A stretch of 64,000 nucleotides of DNA from Novosphingobium capsulatum NBRC 12533. GTDB lineage: Bacteria > Pseudomonadota > Alphaproteobacteria > Sphingomonadales > Sphingomonadaceae. Location: positions 186,001 to 250,000 of the forward strand of contig NZ_BCYV01000005.1 in NCBI RefSeq assembly GCF_001598375.1, given 5' to 3'. Below the pieces are notes generated by a model, which searched no databases, had not been told where the DNA came from, and saw only the letters and a list, made by a program, of their open reading frames with translations. A program made the position numbers and the translations under genes. The stretch's first letter is position 1. Every line of letters starts with the position of its first letter. Positions 9,113 through 17,847 of the stretch are shown here, one piece after another.

Positions 9113-9241
9113 ATGGCCAAGGGTCAAAAGAAATCCAACAAGGAAGTGCGCAAGCCCAAGGCGGCCAAGCCGCCCAAGCTTAACGCCTCCAATCCATCGA
9201 CCAAGCCAGCGCCGGTCGGGATCGTCACGATCAAGCGGTGA
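9113..9241 (+). CDS. Small lysine-rich protein (42 aa)
   Basis: 42 residues starting MAKGQKKSNKEVRKPK, strongly basic (many lysines and arginines), with proline-rich stretches and ending GIVTIKR. AAGGAA lies seven bases before the ATG. Short proteins with the same MAKGQ-KSN-E--KPK opening occur widely in proteobacteria as uncharacterised open reading frames (from general knowledge of such annotations). The charge suggests nucleic acid or ribosome binding, but that is a guess. Confidence 0.7.
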   Translation: MAKGQKKSNKEVRKPKAAKPPKLNASNPSTKPAPVGIVTIKR

Positions 9242-9364
9242 GCCCGAGCGGGCAACTGCGCTGCTTTGCCACTCTGGCCGCGCCGATGCCAACGCTCGGC
9301 GCGTCGTTGGCATGCCGGAAAATCAGCAAGATTGCCGGCATCGCCAACCGGTGGAGCCAGTTTC

Positions 9365-9622
9365 ATGACGGATAGTCCCAGCCTCATCGACCCCCAGTTG
9401 CTCGATGCGCACGAAGCGTCTGATATTTCAGCCATCAACGGCATCGTCAGTCTGGCGAACATCCTGCGCGGCCGCAATATTCTGACCGACGCCGAGGCTT
9501 CGGCCCTGCACGAAAGCATGAGTTTGCCGCTTGGCATGGCCAAATACGCAGACAATCCGTCGGTCCAGGACATTCAGCTCAACCTCGACCGCCTGTTTGC
9601 GATGGTCGTCCGCCCGGGTTGA
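9365..9622 (+). CDS. Small hypothetical protein (85 aa)
   Basis: 85 residues starting MTDSPSLIDPQLLDAHEASD. The ATG at 9365 has GGAG about ten bases upstream; an earlier in-frame ATG at 9266 would add an arginine-rich part that looks non-coding. The protein is acidic and predicted mainly helical with no membrane segment. It ends four bases before the stop of the convergent ppx gene, with no room for a terminator between them. Family not recognised. Confidence 0.65.
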   Translation: MTDSPSLIDPQLLDAHEASDISAINGIVSLANILRGRNILTDAEASALHESMSLPLGMAKYADNPSVQDIQLNLDRLFAMVVRPG

Positions 9623-9625
9623 GCC

Positions 9626-11107
9626 CTACCGCTCCCTGATCGCCGCCTTCAGCCCCAGATGCGCGGCAAGCGCTTTCAAGTCCCGGCCCACGCTGTCGTT
9701 GATCAGTACGGCATGGCGGTCTTCCACTTCCATCACCAGCACCTCGCCTTCGCGGCGCAGCGTGCTGCCGTTCAGCGCCGAAGGGGCGCCAACGGTGAAC
9801 CGCCGGCACAGCCGGGTGGCAAGGCCCCAGGCCTGGGCTTCGCGCAGCGAGGCGGGGGTGGCGAGAAGGTTGAGGTCTTCGGGCAGGGTCAGCTTGCCGG
9901 TATTGGCGATCATTGCGGCGGCGAGCATCGCGCGATCGCGCGCGGTCGCGCCGATCCAGCGTTTGCGCAGGCCCCATTCATGCGCCAGGTCGCCGCGCAG
10001 GTTGGGCTCCACCGTGGCCGAGGCCATGCACAGCATCGTGGAGGCAAGGCGCAGGCGCTCGCGCCGGTCGGGCCCGTCGGTCTGCACCACGCCGGCGGTC
10101 CAGCCGGCCACCATGCTGGCGGTGTTGGGTGAAATGCCGTGTTCTTGGGCAAAGGCAGAGGCGCCGGCGACCAGCGGTTCCTGCCCGCGCACGGCATCGG
10201 GCATCGCTTCCCACAGCACGCCTTCGCGCAGGCCCCAGGCGGAAAATACCAGCCTTTCGGGCTTTAGCCGGGCGATCAGCACGGCGAGCAGCGCGGCAGT
10301 ATCGGGCAGGCTGGTAAGGCGCCCGCCGGAAACCCCGGCGATCGGCGCCACGGCCTCTCCCTTGCGCCGCGCCAAGGACTTGGCCAGCTTCAGCGCCAGG
10401 GCGGGATCGGCGACATAGCCGTGCGGATCATCGATCGGAAAGCGCGTTTCCACCATCATGTGGCGGGCAAAGGCGCGCAGCGAGCCGCCGACGAGATAGA
10501 GCGTCTGCCCCGGCGTGGCTTTCCATTCCGCCTTGGCCAGCGCCTTGGTGATCTTCTGCCCGAACGCGCGCTGCCCTTCGGCGCGCAGCGCGGGCAGGCG
10601 CAGCGTGCCCAGCGGCAGGCTGACCCCGTGGGTGCAGCGCTGCCCGTCCACATCGACCAGTTCCAGGCTGCCACCGCCCAGATCGCCCACCACGCCCTTG
10701 GCCTTGGGAAAGGCACCCAGCACGCCGTGCGCGCTGGTGATCGCCTCTTCCTCGCCCGAGAGCAGGCGCGGGGCAAAGCCCAGCTTGGCAATCGCATCCA
10801 GAAAGGCCGGACCATTGCGCGCGTCACGGCTGGCGGCGGTGGCCACCACGTCCACCTCGCTTACCCCTTGCAGCGCCAGGATCGCCTTGAACCGGGCTAG
10901 CGAGGCCAGCGCCAAAGCCATGGCCTTGGGCGAAAGATCGCCGCTTTCCGCAACGCCCTTGCCCAGGCGCGCGGTCACTTTCTCGTTGTGCAGCACCTTG
11001 GGCGCGCGCAGCGGCTGGCCATAGATGACCAGGCGCACGGTGTTGGAGCCGATATCGATAATGGCGCGCTTGGGCGCTTCTTTGCCACGGGACAGGCCAA
11101 ATGCCAT
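9626..11107 (-). CDS. ppx: Exopolyphosphatase (Ppx/GppA family)
   Basis: About 493 residues. Degrades inorganic polyphosphate from its ends and/or hydrolyses pppGpp; a cytoplasmic enzyme of the ASKHA fold. Visible motifs: the phosphate-1 motif IIDIGSNTVRLVIYG at the N-terminus, the conserved GEEEA, and GDLGGGSLELVDVDG (phosphate-2). A C-terminal HD-like part follows. The ATG at 11107 gives an N-terminus typical of the family; a GTG at 11134 overlapping the end of ppk is also possible. It directly follows ppk on the same strand with overlap or near-overlap, so synthesis and breakdown of polyphosphate are in one operon. Confidence 0.93.
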   Translation of the reverse strand: MAFGLSRGKEAPKRAIIDIGSNTVRLVIYGQPLRAPKVLHNEKVTARLGKGVAESGDLSPKAMALALASLARFKAILALQGVSEVDVVATAASRDARNGPAFLDAIAKLGFAPRLLSGEEEAITSAHGVLGAFPKAKGVVGDLGGGSLELVDVDGQRCTHGVSLPLGTLRLPALRAEGQRAFGQKITKALAKAEWKATPGQTLYLVGGSLRAFARHMMVETRFPIDDPHGYVADPALALKLAKSLARRKGEAVAPIAGVSGGRLTSLPDTAALLAVLIARLKPERLVFSAWGLREGVLWEAMPDAVRGQEPLVAGASAFAQEHGISPNTASMVAGWTAGVVQTDGPDRRERLRLASTMLCMASATVEPNLRGDLAHEWGLRKRWIGATARDRAMLAAAMIANTGKLTLPEDLNLLATPASLREAQAWGLATRLCRRFTVGAPSALNGSTLRREGEVLVMEVEDRHAVLINDSVGRDLKALAAHLGLKAAIRER

Positions 11108-11114
11108 CGCGCCG

Positions 11115-13352
11115 TCAATCGACCGTTGCGCCACCGCGCCGCAGCGCCAGCTTGGGTACCTTGCGCCCCTTGGTAAGGGCCGCGCCGCGGCCCGAAAGCG
11201 AAGGATTGGTCATGAAATAGCGGTGCACATTGAACGGTTTCTCGCCGGCATCGGATCGACACGAAACCCGCTGATAATCGCCATCGGCGTGCAAAGTCCA
11301 GCTTTGCTCGGTATCGATCAGGTTGGCCAGCATCACCTGGTCGAGGATCTGGTCGTGCACCGTGCGGTTGCGGATCGGCACCAGCACTTCCACCCGGCGA
11401 TCCAGATTGCGGCTCATCCCGTCGGCTGAAGAGATGAACACCCGCGCGCGCCGGTTGGGCAGGGCGGCGCCATTGCCGAACGCCCAGATGCGGCTGTGCT
11501 CCAGAAAGCGGCCGATGATCGATTTCACCGTGATCCGTTCCGAAAGCCCGGGCACGCCGGGCCGCAGGCAGCAGATGCCGCGCACCACCAGCGAAATGTC
11601 CACGCCAGCCTGCGCTGCGGCATAGAGCCGCTCGATCAGGCGGCTGTCGGTCAGCGCGTTGAGCTTGGCCCAGATCGCGGCGCGCTTGCCGGCGCGGGCA
11701 AAGGCGATCTCGCGCTCGATGCAATCATACAGCGTGCGGCGCAGGCCGATCGGCGAGATGGAAAGAAACTCGGTGTTCTTGGGCTCGACATAGCCGGTGA
11801 TGAAATTGAACAGCTGCCCGGCATCGCGCCCCGCCTTGGGATCGGCGGTAAAGAACGACAGGTCGGTATAGATGCGCGCGGTCACCGGGTGATAGTTGCC
11901 GGTACCAAAGTGGCAATAAGTGCGATAGCCATCGCCCTCGCGCCGCACCACCATCGAAACCTTGGCGTGGGTCTTCCAGTCGACGAAGCCATAGATCACC
12001 TGGACCCCGGCGCGCTCCAACTGGCTCGCCCAGTGCAGGTTCTGTTCCTCGTCGAACCGCGCCTTGAGTTCGACCACGGCCGTGACCGACTTGCCCGCCT
12101 CGGCCGCCGCGATCAGCGCGGCAATCACCGCCGATTGCTTGCCGGCACGATAGAGCGTCTGCTTGATCGCCACTACATCGGGGTCTTCGGCGGCCTGGCG
12201 CAGGAAATCGACCACCACGTCGAAACTTTCGAACGGGTGGTGGATCACAAGATCCTTTTCGCGGATCGCGGCAAAGCAATCGCCGTCGTGTTCCAGCACG
12301 CGTTCGGGATAGCGCGGGTTGTAGGGTTCGAATTTCAGTTCCGGGCGCGGCATGTCGACGATCTGCGACAGGCCGTTCATCGCCAGCAAGCCGCGCGATT
12401 TCACCACCAGCGCATAGTCCAGGCGCAGCTTGTCGCGCAGCAATTGTTCGGCCGTGGGGTCGAAATCATCCTGCAATTGCAGCATGATCACCTTGCCGCG
12501 CCGCCGCCGCTGGATCGCCGTGCGGAAATAGCGCACCAGGTCTTCGGCGTCTTCCTCGATCTCCATGTCGCTGTCGCGCAGCACGCGGAACGTGCCCGAA
12601 CCCTGGATGCGAAAGCCGGGAAACACCGTGGCGGCGTTGCGGCGCACCAGTTCCTCGATGCTGATCCAGCCGCCATCGTCGGGCAGCTTGACAAAGCGCG
12701 GCAGCGCCGGCGGCACCAGGATCATCTCGGTGACCGGGTCATTATCGGCCACCCGCACCATCGAAAACAGGATGCCCGTGCCCTGGTTGGCGATGAACGG
12801 GAACGGGTGCGCCGGATCGATCGCCTGGGGGGTAAGCACCGGCATGACATGCTCGGTGAAATAGCGTGCCAGCCAATCGGCCTGGTGGCGGGGCAGGGGC
12901 TTGTCGCCCACCAGATGGATGCCGGCGTCGGCCAGCAGGTCTGACAGTTCGCCCAGCACCACGCGCTGCGCGCTGACCAGGTCTTCCACGGCGCCGTGGA
13001 TCTGCTGCAACTGCTGAACCGGGCTGAACCCGTCGATCGAAACCTCGTCGATCCCGCGCCGCACCTGGCCGGCGATCCCGGCCACGCGCACCATCATGAA
13101 TTCATCCAGGTTGCTGCCCGAGATCGACAGGAAGCGCAGCCGCTCCAGCAAGGGATAGTTGGTGTTCTGCGCCTCGGCCAGAACGCGGCGGTTGAACATC
13201 AGCCAGCTCAACTCGCGGTTGAAATAGCGCATCGGCGGTGGACCCTCGGTCAACGCGGATAGGGCCTGCATCGGCAGCACGCCACCCGGCGCTGCGCTGG
13301 TTTCTGCCACGATTGCTGTCCTGCTTGGTGTTGTTGCGGTCCCGCGCGCCAT
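11115..13352 (-). CDS. ppk1: Polyphosphate kinase 1
   Basis: 745 residues. Makes polyphosphate reversibly from ATP. All four domains are present: N-terminal RYFNRELSWLMFNRRVL and SGSNLDEFMMVRVAGI, then the catalytic core. The phosphorylated histidine region is HFGTGNYHPVTARIYTDL and the second conserved histidine is in GRFLEHSRIWAFGNG. Length is slightly above the usual ~690 because of an N-terminal tail of about 40 residues before MRYFNREL; that internal methionine could be the true start. It is the first gene of a ppk-ppx operon. A possible phosphate box lies about 80 bases upstream (13431-13448), unproven. Confidence 0.96.
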   Translation of the reverse strand: MARGTATTPSRTAIVAETSAAPGGVLPMQALSALTEGPPPMRYFNRELSWLMFNRRVLAEAQNTNYPLLERLRFLSISGSNLDEFMMVRVAGIAGQVRRGIDEVSIDGFSPVQQLQQIHGAVEDLVSAQRVVLGELSDLLADAGIHLVGDKPLPRHQADWLARYFTEHVMPVLTPQAIDPAHPFPFIANQGTGILFSMVRVADNDPVTEMILVPPALPRFVKLPDDGGWISIEELVRRNAATVFPGFRIQGSGTFRVLRDSDMEIEEDAEDLVRYFRTAIQRRRRGKVIMLQLQDDFDPTAEQLLRDKLRLDYALVVKSRGLLAMNGLSQIVDMPRPELKFEPYNPRYPERVLEHDGDCFAAIREKDLVIHHPFESFDVVVDFLRQAAEDPDVVAIKQTLYRAGKQSAVIAALIAAAEAGKSVTAVVELKARFDEEQNLHWASQLERAGVQVIYGFVDWKTHAKVSMVVRREGDGYRTYCHFGTGNYHPVTARIYTDLSFFTADPKAGRDAGQLFNFITGYVEPKNTEFLSISPIGLRRTLYDCIEREIAFARAGKRAAIWAKLNALTDSRLIERLYAAAQAGVDISLVVRGICCLRPGVPGLSERITVKSIIGRFLEHSRIWAFGNGAALPNRRARVFISSADGMSRNLDRRVEVLVPIRNRTVHDQILDQVMLANLIDTEQSWTLHADGDYQRVSCRSDAGEKPFNVHRYFMTNPSLSGRGAALTKGRKVPKLALRRGGATVD

Positions 13353-13849
13353 CGTTCCGCTTTGCTACTCTTGTATGACAAGCACGATGTTAGAAACGGG
13401 CAGCGGCGCCTTGGCAAGTGCAAAGCGGCCCTGTCAGGAAACGTTACAAGCTGTGCTTTAATCTCTACTCGTTTTGTCGAGAATCATGCCCGCTTCGCCG
13501 CCCGCCTGCTCGTCAGCGGGCGTCGTTACGCTAGATTACGAGCATGGCCCCGGTGAGTCGCGTGTCCAGGCGCGCGCCCACGGCCGATCCGCAGCGGGCT
13601 GGCCGCGCATGCCCAAGCCCGCTGCGGACTCTGGTTGTTAATGAATATTATCAATTGCTTGGTCCGCGTTGGTGGGCCGGGCCTGCTGGTGTGCGGGTGA
13701 GGCGTAGCGCCGTTCATCGTGGCGAAAGTTTCGCTATCTGGCCTCCAACAACTCGTTTAATGTCTATCGCAAAAGTTGAGTATAAGAAGGTGGCAACAGG
13801 CACCTCGCCACGGCGGGGCCAAGACCCAAGCCTTTGCAAGAGAGAGCCG
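13353..13849. other. Intergenic region between ppk and the YezD-family gene
   Basis: No convincing gene. It holds the divergent promoters of ppk and of the yezD-TonB receptor pair. TCCGCAGCGGGCT (13588-13600) pairs perfectly with AGCCCGCTGCGGA (13616-13628) to make a strong stem. An AT-rich patch at 13634-13652 resembles a Fur box at about 12 of 19 positions. No known riboswitch class was recognised; ORFs here have non-coding composition. Confidence 0.6.
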
Positions 13850-14041
13850 ATGTCCATCACACCTGCCAATGCAGATCTGGCCGCCCGCGATCCGGAACAG
13901 GCCCGCCTGATCGAGCAATCGCTCGACAGCGTGCGCGAGGCCCTGGCCGGGCTGCGCTATGGCCATGTCGGCCTCACCGTTCACGAAGGCCGCGTCGTCC
14001 AGATCGACGTGACCGAGAAGCGCCGCTTCAACAATCACTGA
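13850..14041 (+). CDS. YezD-family (DUF2292) small protein
   Basis: 63 residues. The core ALAGLRYGHVGLTVHEGRVV then QIDVTEKRRF matches the YezD/DUF2292 pattern (a conserved region of about 40 residues with V-I-x-x-GKI-V-QID). The ATG at 13850 is preceded by AGAGAG. In Firmicutes the yezD gene belongs to a sulfur-starvation regulon, so a link to sulfur supply is possible. It is followed after about 150 bases by a TonB-dependent receptor on the same strand, suggesting a shared transcript. Family call is good; function is unknown. Confidence 0.75.
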   Translation: MSITPANADLAARDPEQARLIEQSLDSVREALAGLRYGHVGLTVHEGRVVQIDVTEKRRFNNH

Positions 14042-14197
14042 TCCGCCAGAATTTTCGATCACGCCAAGCAATCCATGGCGGCACCACGGCTCTGGGGAGG
14101 GCCGCCAGCCATGGCAAAAACCAACAACAGACCATGCCGCCACCCGCCACGGAACCCCTCCGCGCGCGTGGTCCGGCATGTCGAAAGGGACACTTCC

Positions 14198-16666
14198 ATG
14201 ATCGTTCGCGCTCATCTCGCCGCGTCGGTGGCTTCCGCCGGCCTTGCCCTCGCGCTCGCCGCCCCGGCCCATGCCGCCGATGCGCCTGCACCCGCAGACG
14301 CCGCCAGCAAATCTGTGCCAGCCGCTGCCCAGCCGCCCGTGGATGACAGCATCGTCGTCACCGCCCGCCGCCGCGCCGAAACCGTGCAGACCGTGCCTCT
14401 GGCCGTTACCGTGGTGGGCGGCGCCCACATCGATGCCGCAGGCGCGTTCAACGTCGGCCGCCTTACGCAGTTGACGCCCACGCTGCAGTTCTATTCGTCC
14501 AACCCGCGCAACACCTCGGTCAACATCCGCGGGCTGGGCGCGCCGCTGGGCCTGACCAACGACGGCATCGAACAGGGTGTGGGCGTCTACATCGATGACG
14601 TGTTCTATGCCCGTGCCGCGTCCTCCACGTTCGACTTCCTCGACGTGAGCCGCATCGAAGTGCTGCGCGGGCCGCAAGGCACGCTGTTTGGCAAGAACAC
14701 CACCGCCGGCGCGCTCAACATCACCACCCGCGCTCCCACGTTCGAGCCCGAGGCCCGGCTGGAGGCGACCGCCGGCAACCTTGGTTTCGTCCAGCTCAAG
14801 GGCGCGGTGTCCGGCCCGCTTAGCGATACGCTGGCAGTGCGCCTGGCCGGCTCGTTTACCGAGCGTGATGGCACAATCTACAACGTCAAGCAGCGCCAGT
14901 GGATCAATTCGCAAGACAACAAGGGCGCGCGCCTGCAATTCCTGTGGCGCCCGTCGAGCACGGTCGAAGTGACGCTGGCGGGGGATTACAACAAGCAGAA
15001 CCCCAATTGCTGCGCGCTGGTCTATGTGCGCACCGGCGCCACCCAGCGGCCGCTCAACCGCCAGTACGCCGCGCTCGCTGCCGCGCAGAACTATGCCGTG
15101 CCCAGCACCAATCCGTTCGATCGCGTGACCGACGAAGACGTGGCCCTGCGCGCCAAAAACGAGGTGGGCGGCGTGTCGCTGCGCGCCAAGATCCAGACCG
15201 GGCTAGGCACGATCACCTCGATCACGGCGTGGCGCTATTGGGATTGGGACCCGTCGAACGACCGCGATTACCTCGGCCTGCCGATCACCACCAAGTCCAA
15301 CAATCCCTCGCACCAGGACCAATATACCCAAGAACTGCGCCTGACCGGCGAAACCGGCCGCTTCAACTACACCGTCGGTGCCTTCGGTTTCTATCAGAAG
15401 ATCCACACCACCGGCATTCAGCAGCAGGGCCCGGCGGCGAGCAAGTTCCTGATCGCGCCGAGCAATGCGCTGTCCAACGATCCCAGCGTGCTCAACGGCC
15501 TGACTTCTGCCAACGACATCACGCTCAAGAACACCAGCGCGGCGATCTATGGCAAGTTTGGCTACAAGCTGACCGACACGCTGTCGATCCAGCCGGGTGT
15601 GCGCCTCAACTATGACAAGAAGGACGGTATCTACAATTCCACCGTCACCGATGGAAACGGCGCTCTTGTCACGTTTGCCACCAACAACACCGCGCGCCAA
15701 AAGGCCCAGCTGGCCGTGCTCGCGCCGCAGTATTTCGTCGCCAATTTCAGCGATTGGAACCTGTCGGGCGACGCGACGCTGGCCTGGGACCCCACCAGCG
15801 ACGTGCATGTCTATGGCACTTATGCGCGCAGCTTCAAATCGGGCGGCATCAACCTTAACGGCGTGCCGGCCAACACCGATGGCACCCCGCTGCTGCAGTT
15901 TGCCACGATCAAGCCGGAACGCGTCAACCACTTTGAACTGGGCATCAAGACGCAGTTCTGGAACCGCAAGGGCACGTTCAATGTTGCGGCGTTCCGCACC
16001 GATATCAACGACTATCAGGCGCAGGTGACGAACTACACCGTGGGCGCGCTGCGCGGCTATCTCGCCAACGCCGAAAAGGTTCGCACCCAGGGCGTCGAAG
16101 TCGATTTCGCGGTGCGGCCGAGCGAGCGGATCAGCCTCTATTCCAACGCGGCCTACACCGATGCCAAGTATATCCGCTTCAAGAACGCGCCCTGCGCGCC
16201 CGAGCTTTCGGGCGGCACGCAGAATGTCGATGCCAACGGCAACCTGATCGGCACGCCGGCGGCGCCGGGCACGCCGGGGATCAGTCCGCTGTCGTGCGAC
16301 ATTTCCGGCCAGGTGCTGCCCGGCGTGTCGAAGTGGTCGTTCTCCTATGGCGGCGAAGTCAACCTGCCGGTCCAGGCGTTCGGCGGGGAAGGGCAGGTCT
16401 ATCTCGGCGTCGATGGCAACTATCGCTCGCGCTTTTCGTCCAACCCCACCCCTTCGGCCTATACCTGGATTGAAGGTTACGCGCTCACCAACTTCCGCCT
16501 GGGCGTGCGCCGCGAGGGCCGCTTCGATATCTATGGTTGGCTGCGCAATGCCTTTGACACGCACTATTTCGAACAGCTCGCAGTCGGTTCGGGCAACACC
16601 GGCCTGATCGTGGGTCAGGTGGGCGATCCGCGCACCTATGGCCTGACCGTGCGCACGCAGTTCTAA
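14198..16666 (+). CDS. TonB-dependent outer membrane receptor
   Basis: About 822 residues. Signal peptide at residues 1-27 ending AAPAHA; TonB-box-like DDSIVVTARRR; plug domain with NIRGLGAPLG, VGVYIDDVFYAR and VLRGPQGTLFGKNTTAGALN; then the 22-strand barrel ending with aromatic RTQF. The ATG at 14198 is supported by AAAGGGA upstream and the signal peptide; a longer frame from 14075 is not. It imports a large or scarce substrate through the outer membrane using TonB energy. The sequence looks like the sphingomonad receptor group often tied to complex organic substrates rather than a classic siderophore receptor. The YezD neighbour hints at sulfur compounds; this is inference. Confidence 0.93.
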   Translation: MIVRAHLAASVASAGLALALAAPAHAADAPAPADAASKSVPAAAQPPVDDSIVVTARRRAETVQTVPLAVTVVGGAHIDAAGAFNVGRLTQLTPTLQFYSSNPRNTSVNIRGLGAPLGLTNDGIEQGVGVYIDDVFYARAASSTFDFLDVSRIEVLRGPQGTLFGKNTTAGALNITTRAPTFEPEARLEATAGNLGFVQLKGAVSGPLSDTLAVRLAGSFTERDGTIYNVKQRQWINSQDNKGARLQFLWRPSSTVEVTLAGDYNKQNPNCCALVYVRTGATQRPLNRQYAALAAAQNYAVPSTNPFDRVTDEDVALRAKNEVGGVSLRAKIQTGLGTITSITAWRYWDWDPSNDRDYLGLPITTKSNNPSHQDQYTQELRLTGETGRFNYTVGAFGFYQKIHTTGIQQQGPAASKFLIAPSNALSNDPSVLNGLTSANDITLKNTSAAIYGKFGYKLTDTLSIQPGVRLNYDKKDGIYNSTVTDGNGALVTFATNNTARQKAQLAVLAPQYFVANFSDWNLSGDATLAWDPTSDVHVYGTYARSFKSGGINLNGVPANTDGTPLLQFATIKPERVNHFELGIKTQFWNRKGTFNVAAFRTDINDYQAQVTNYTVGALRGYLANAEKVRTQGVEVDFAVRPSERISLYSNAAYTDAKYIRFKNAPCAPELSGGTQNVDANGNLIGTPAAPGTPGISPLSCDISGQVLPGVSKWSFSYGGEVNLPVQAFGGEGQVYLGVDGNYRSRFSSNPTPSAYTWIEGYALTNFRLGVRREGRFDIYGWLRNAFDTHYFEQLAVGSGNTGLIVGQVGDPRTYGLTVRTQF

Positions 16667-16684
16667 GCGGCGCGCGGGGGAGCG

Positions 16685-16758
16685 GGCTTCGACAAGCTCA
16701 GCCCGAACGGAACCGGGAATTTTCTCAAGTTCCGTTCGCCCTGAGCCTGTCGAAGGGC
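16685..16758. repeat. Dispersed inverted-repeat element of sphingomonad type
   Basis: Two arms, starting GCTTCGACAAGCTCAG and ending CTGAGCCTGTCGAAG, pair over about 25 bases with few mismatches, with GGAAC/GTTCC near the tip. This GACAGGCTCAGG-type palindrome is common between genes in Sphingomonadales. It lies between two convergent genes and may serve as a two-way terminator. Confidence 0.7.
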
Positions 16759-16772
16759 CTATCCTGAAACCC

Positions 16773-17606
16773 CTAGCGATTGCCGTCGATGAAATCACCC
16801 AGCGGGCCCAGCACCGAACCTTCGCCGCGGTTGCTGCCCCCGCCGGGTATGGCAGCGGCGACGACGCGGCCGGCCAGGCGGGCAAAGGGCAGGGACTGGA
16901 TCCACACTTTGCCCGGCCCGGTCAGGCGCGCAAAGAACAGGCCTTCGCCGCCAAACAGCACGCTGCGCACGCCGCCCGCGCGCACCAGGTCGAAATCGAT
17001 CGACGGGGTATAGGCGGCCAGGCACCCGGTATCGACATGAAGCTGTTCGCCCGGGCCAAGCTCGCGTTCCACCAGGGTGCCGCCCATCTGGACAAACACC
17101 CAGCCATCGCCATCCAGCCGCTGCATGACAAAGCCTTCGCCGCCAAACAGGCCGGTCATGATCCGGCGCTGGAACGCGATGCCGATCGATACGCCGCGCG
17201 CGGCCGCCAGAAAGCTGTCCTTCTGGCAGATCAGCGTGCCGCCCAGGTCTGACAGCTTGAGCGGCAGGATCGTGCCCGGCACAGGCGCTGCAAACGCAAC
17301 GCGTGCCTTGCCATGGCCGTGGTGGGTGAACACGGTGGTGAACAGGCTGGCCCCCGTGACCAGGCGCTTGCCCGCCCCCAGCAGCTTGCCCATCAAGCCG
17401 CCGCCATCGCCGTCGCTGCCATCGCCAAACACCGTGGTCATCTCGATCGCGGCATCCTTCCAGACAAACGCGCCAGCCTCGGCCACGGCGCTCTCGCCGG
17501 GATCGAGTTCGATCTCGACGAACTGCAGGTCATTGCCGCGAATGGCAAAGTCCACGTCGTCGGCGACGCCGGCGCGGCGGCTGTGGCTCCAGGGGCTGCT
17601 GCTCAT
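16773..17606 (-). CDS. AIM24-family (TIGR00266) protein
   Basis: 277 residues starting MSSSPWSHSRRAG. A beta-sandwich protein of the AIM24/TIGR00266 group: repeated GESAVAEAGAFVWKD, TGASLFTTVFTH, GFVMQRLDGDGWVFVQMGGT and SVLFGGEGLFFARLTGPGKV patterns, with glycine-rich loops near residue 80 (GSDGDGGGLMGKLLG) and at the C-terminus. The ATG at 17606 is chosen because GGAG precedes it and the family similarity begins just after; the long N-terminal extension to 17792 looks non-coding. Molecular function in bacteria is unknown. It is divergent from the cytochrome b561-YceI gene. Confidence 0.85.
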   Translation of the reverse strand: MSSSPWSHSRRAGVADDVDFAIRGNDLQFVEIELDPGESAVAEAGAFVWKDAAIEMTTVFGDGSDGDGGGLMGKLLGAGKRLVTGASLFTTVFTHHGHGKARVAFAAPVPGTILPLKLSDLGGTLICQKDSFLAAARGVSIGIAFQRRIMTGLFGGEGFVMQRLDGDGWVFVQMGGTLVERELGPGEQLHVDTGCLAAYTPSIDFDLVRAGGVRSVLFGGEGLFFARLTGPGKVWIQSLPFARLAGRVVAAAIPGGGSNRGEGSVLGPLGDFIDGNR

Positions 17607-17847
17607 GGGAAATGCGGTCTCCTGATGGCGCGGGGCAGGGCGCCCACGCGCGGTGACGCAGCGAACCATGACATGGCTGCAACGCACGCTCCAGCCTGGT
17701 TCGTCGTGATGACGATGGCGGTCGATCGGCGACATGCACCGGTTGGATCGCACCTGATCCGGCATGGATCGGCTGGGCATATCAAAAGCCACAACCGCCT
17801 GTTATAGACAGCGCGGGTGGCCAAGAGGATGAGGAGATTTTCGCGGC

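Noticed and set aside
13634..13652. Fur box before the yezD-TonB receptor pair
   Set aside because: Only about 12 of 19 positions match; kept as a note, not a feature.
13544..13849. Extension of the YezD-family frame to 13544
   Set aside because: Residues upstream of MSITPAN look non-coding; the ATG at 13850 gives the family-size protein.
13640..13849. SAM-II or cobalamin riboswitch before the TonB receptor
   Set aside because: The conserved core sequences of these classes were not found.
16685..16758. Insertion sequence end or attachment site
   Set aside because: No transposase, and the sequence fits a common dispersed palindrome of the group.
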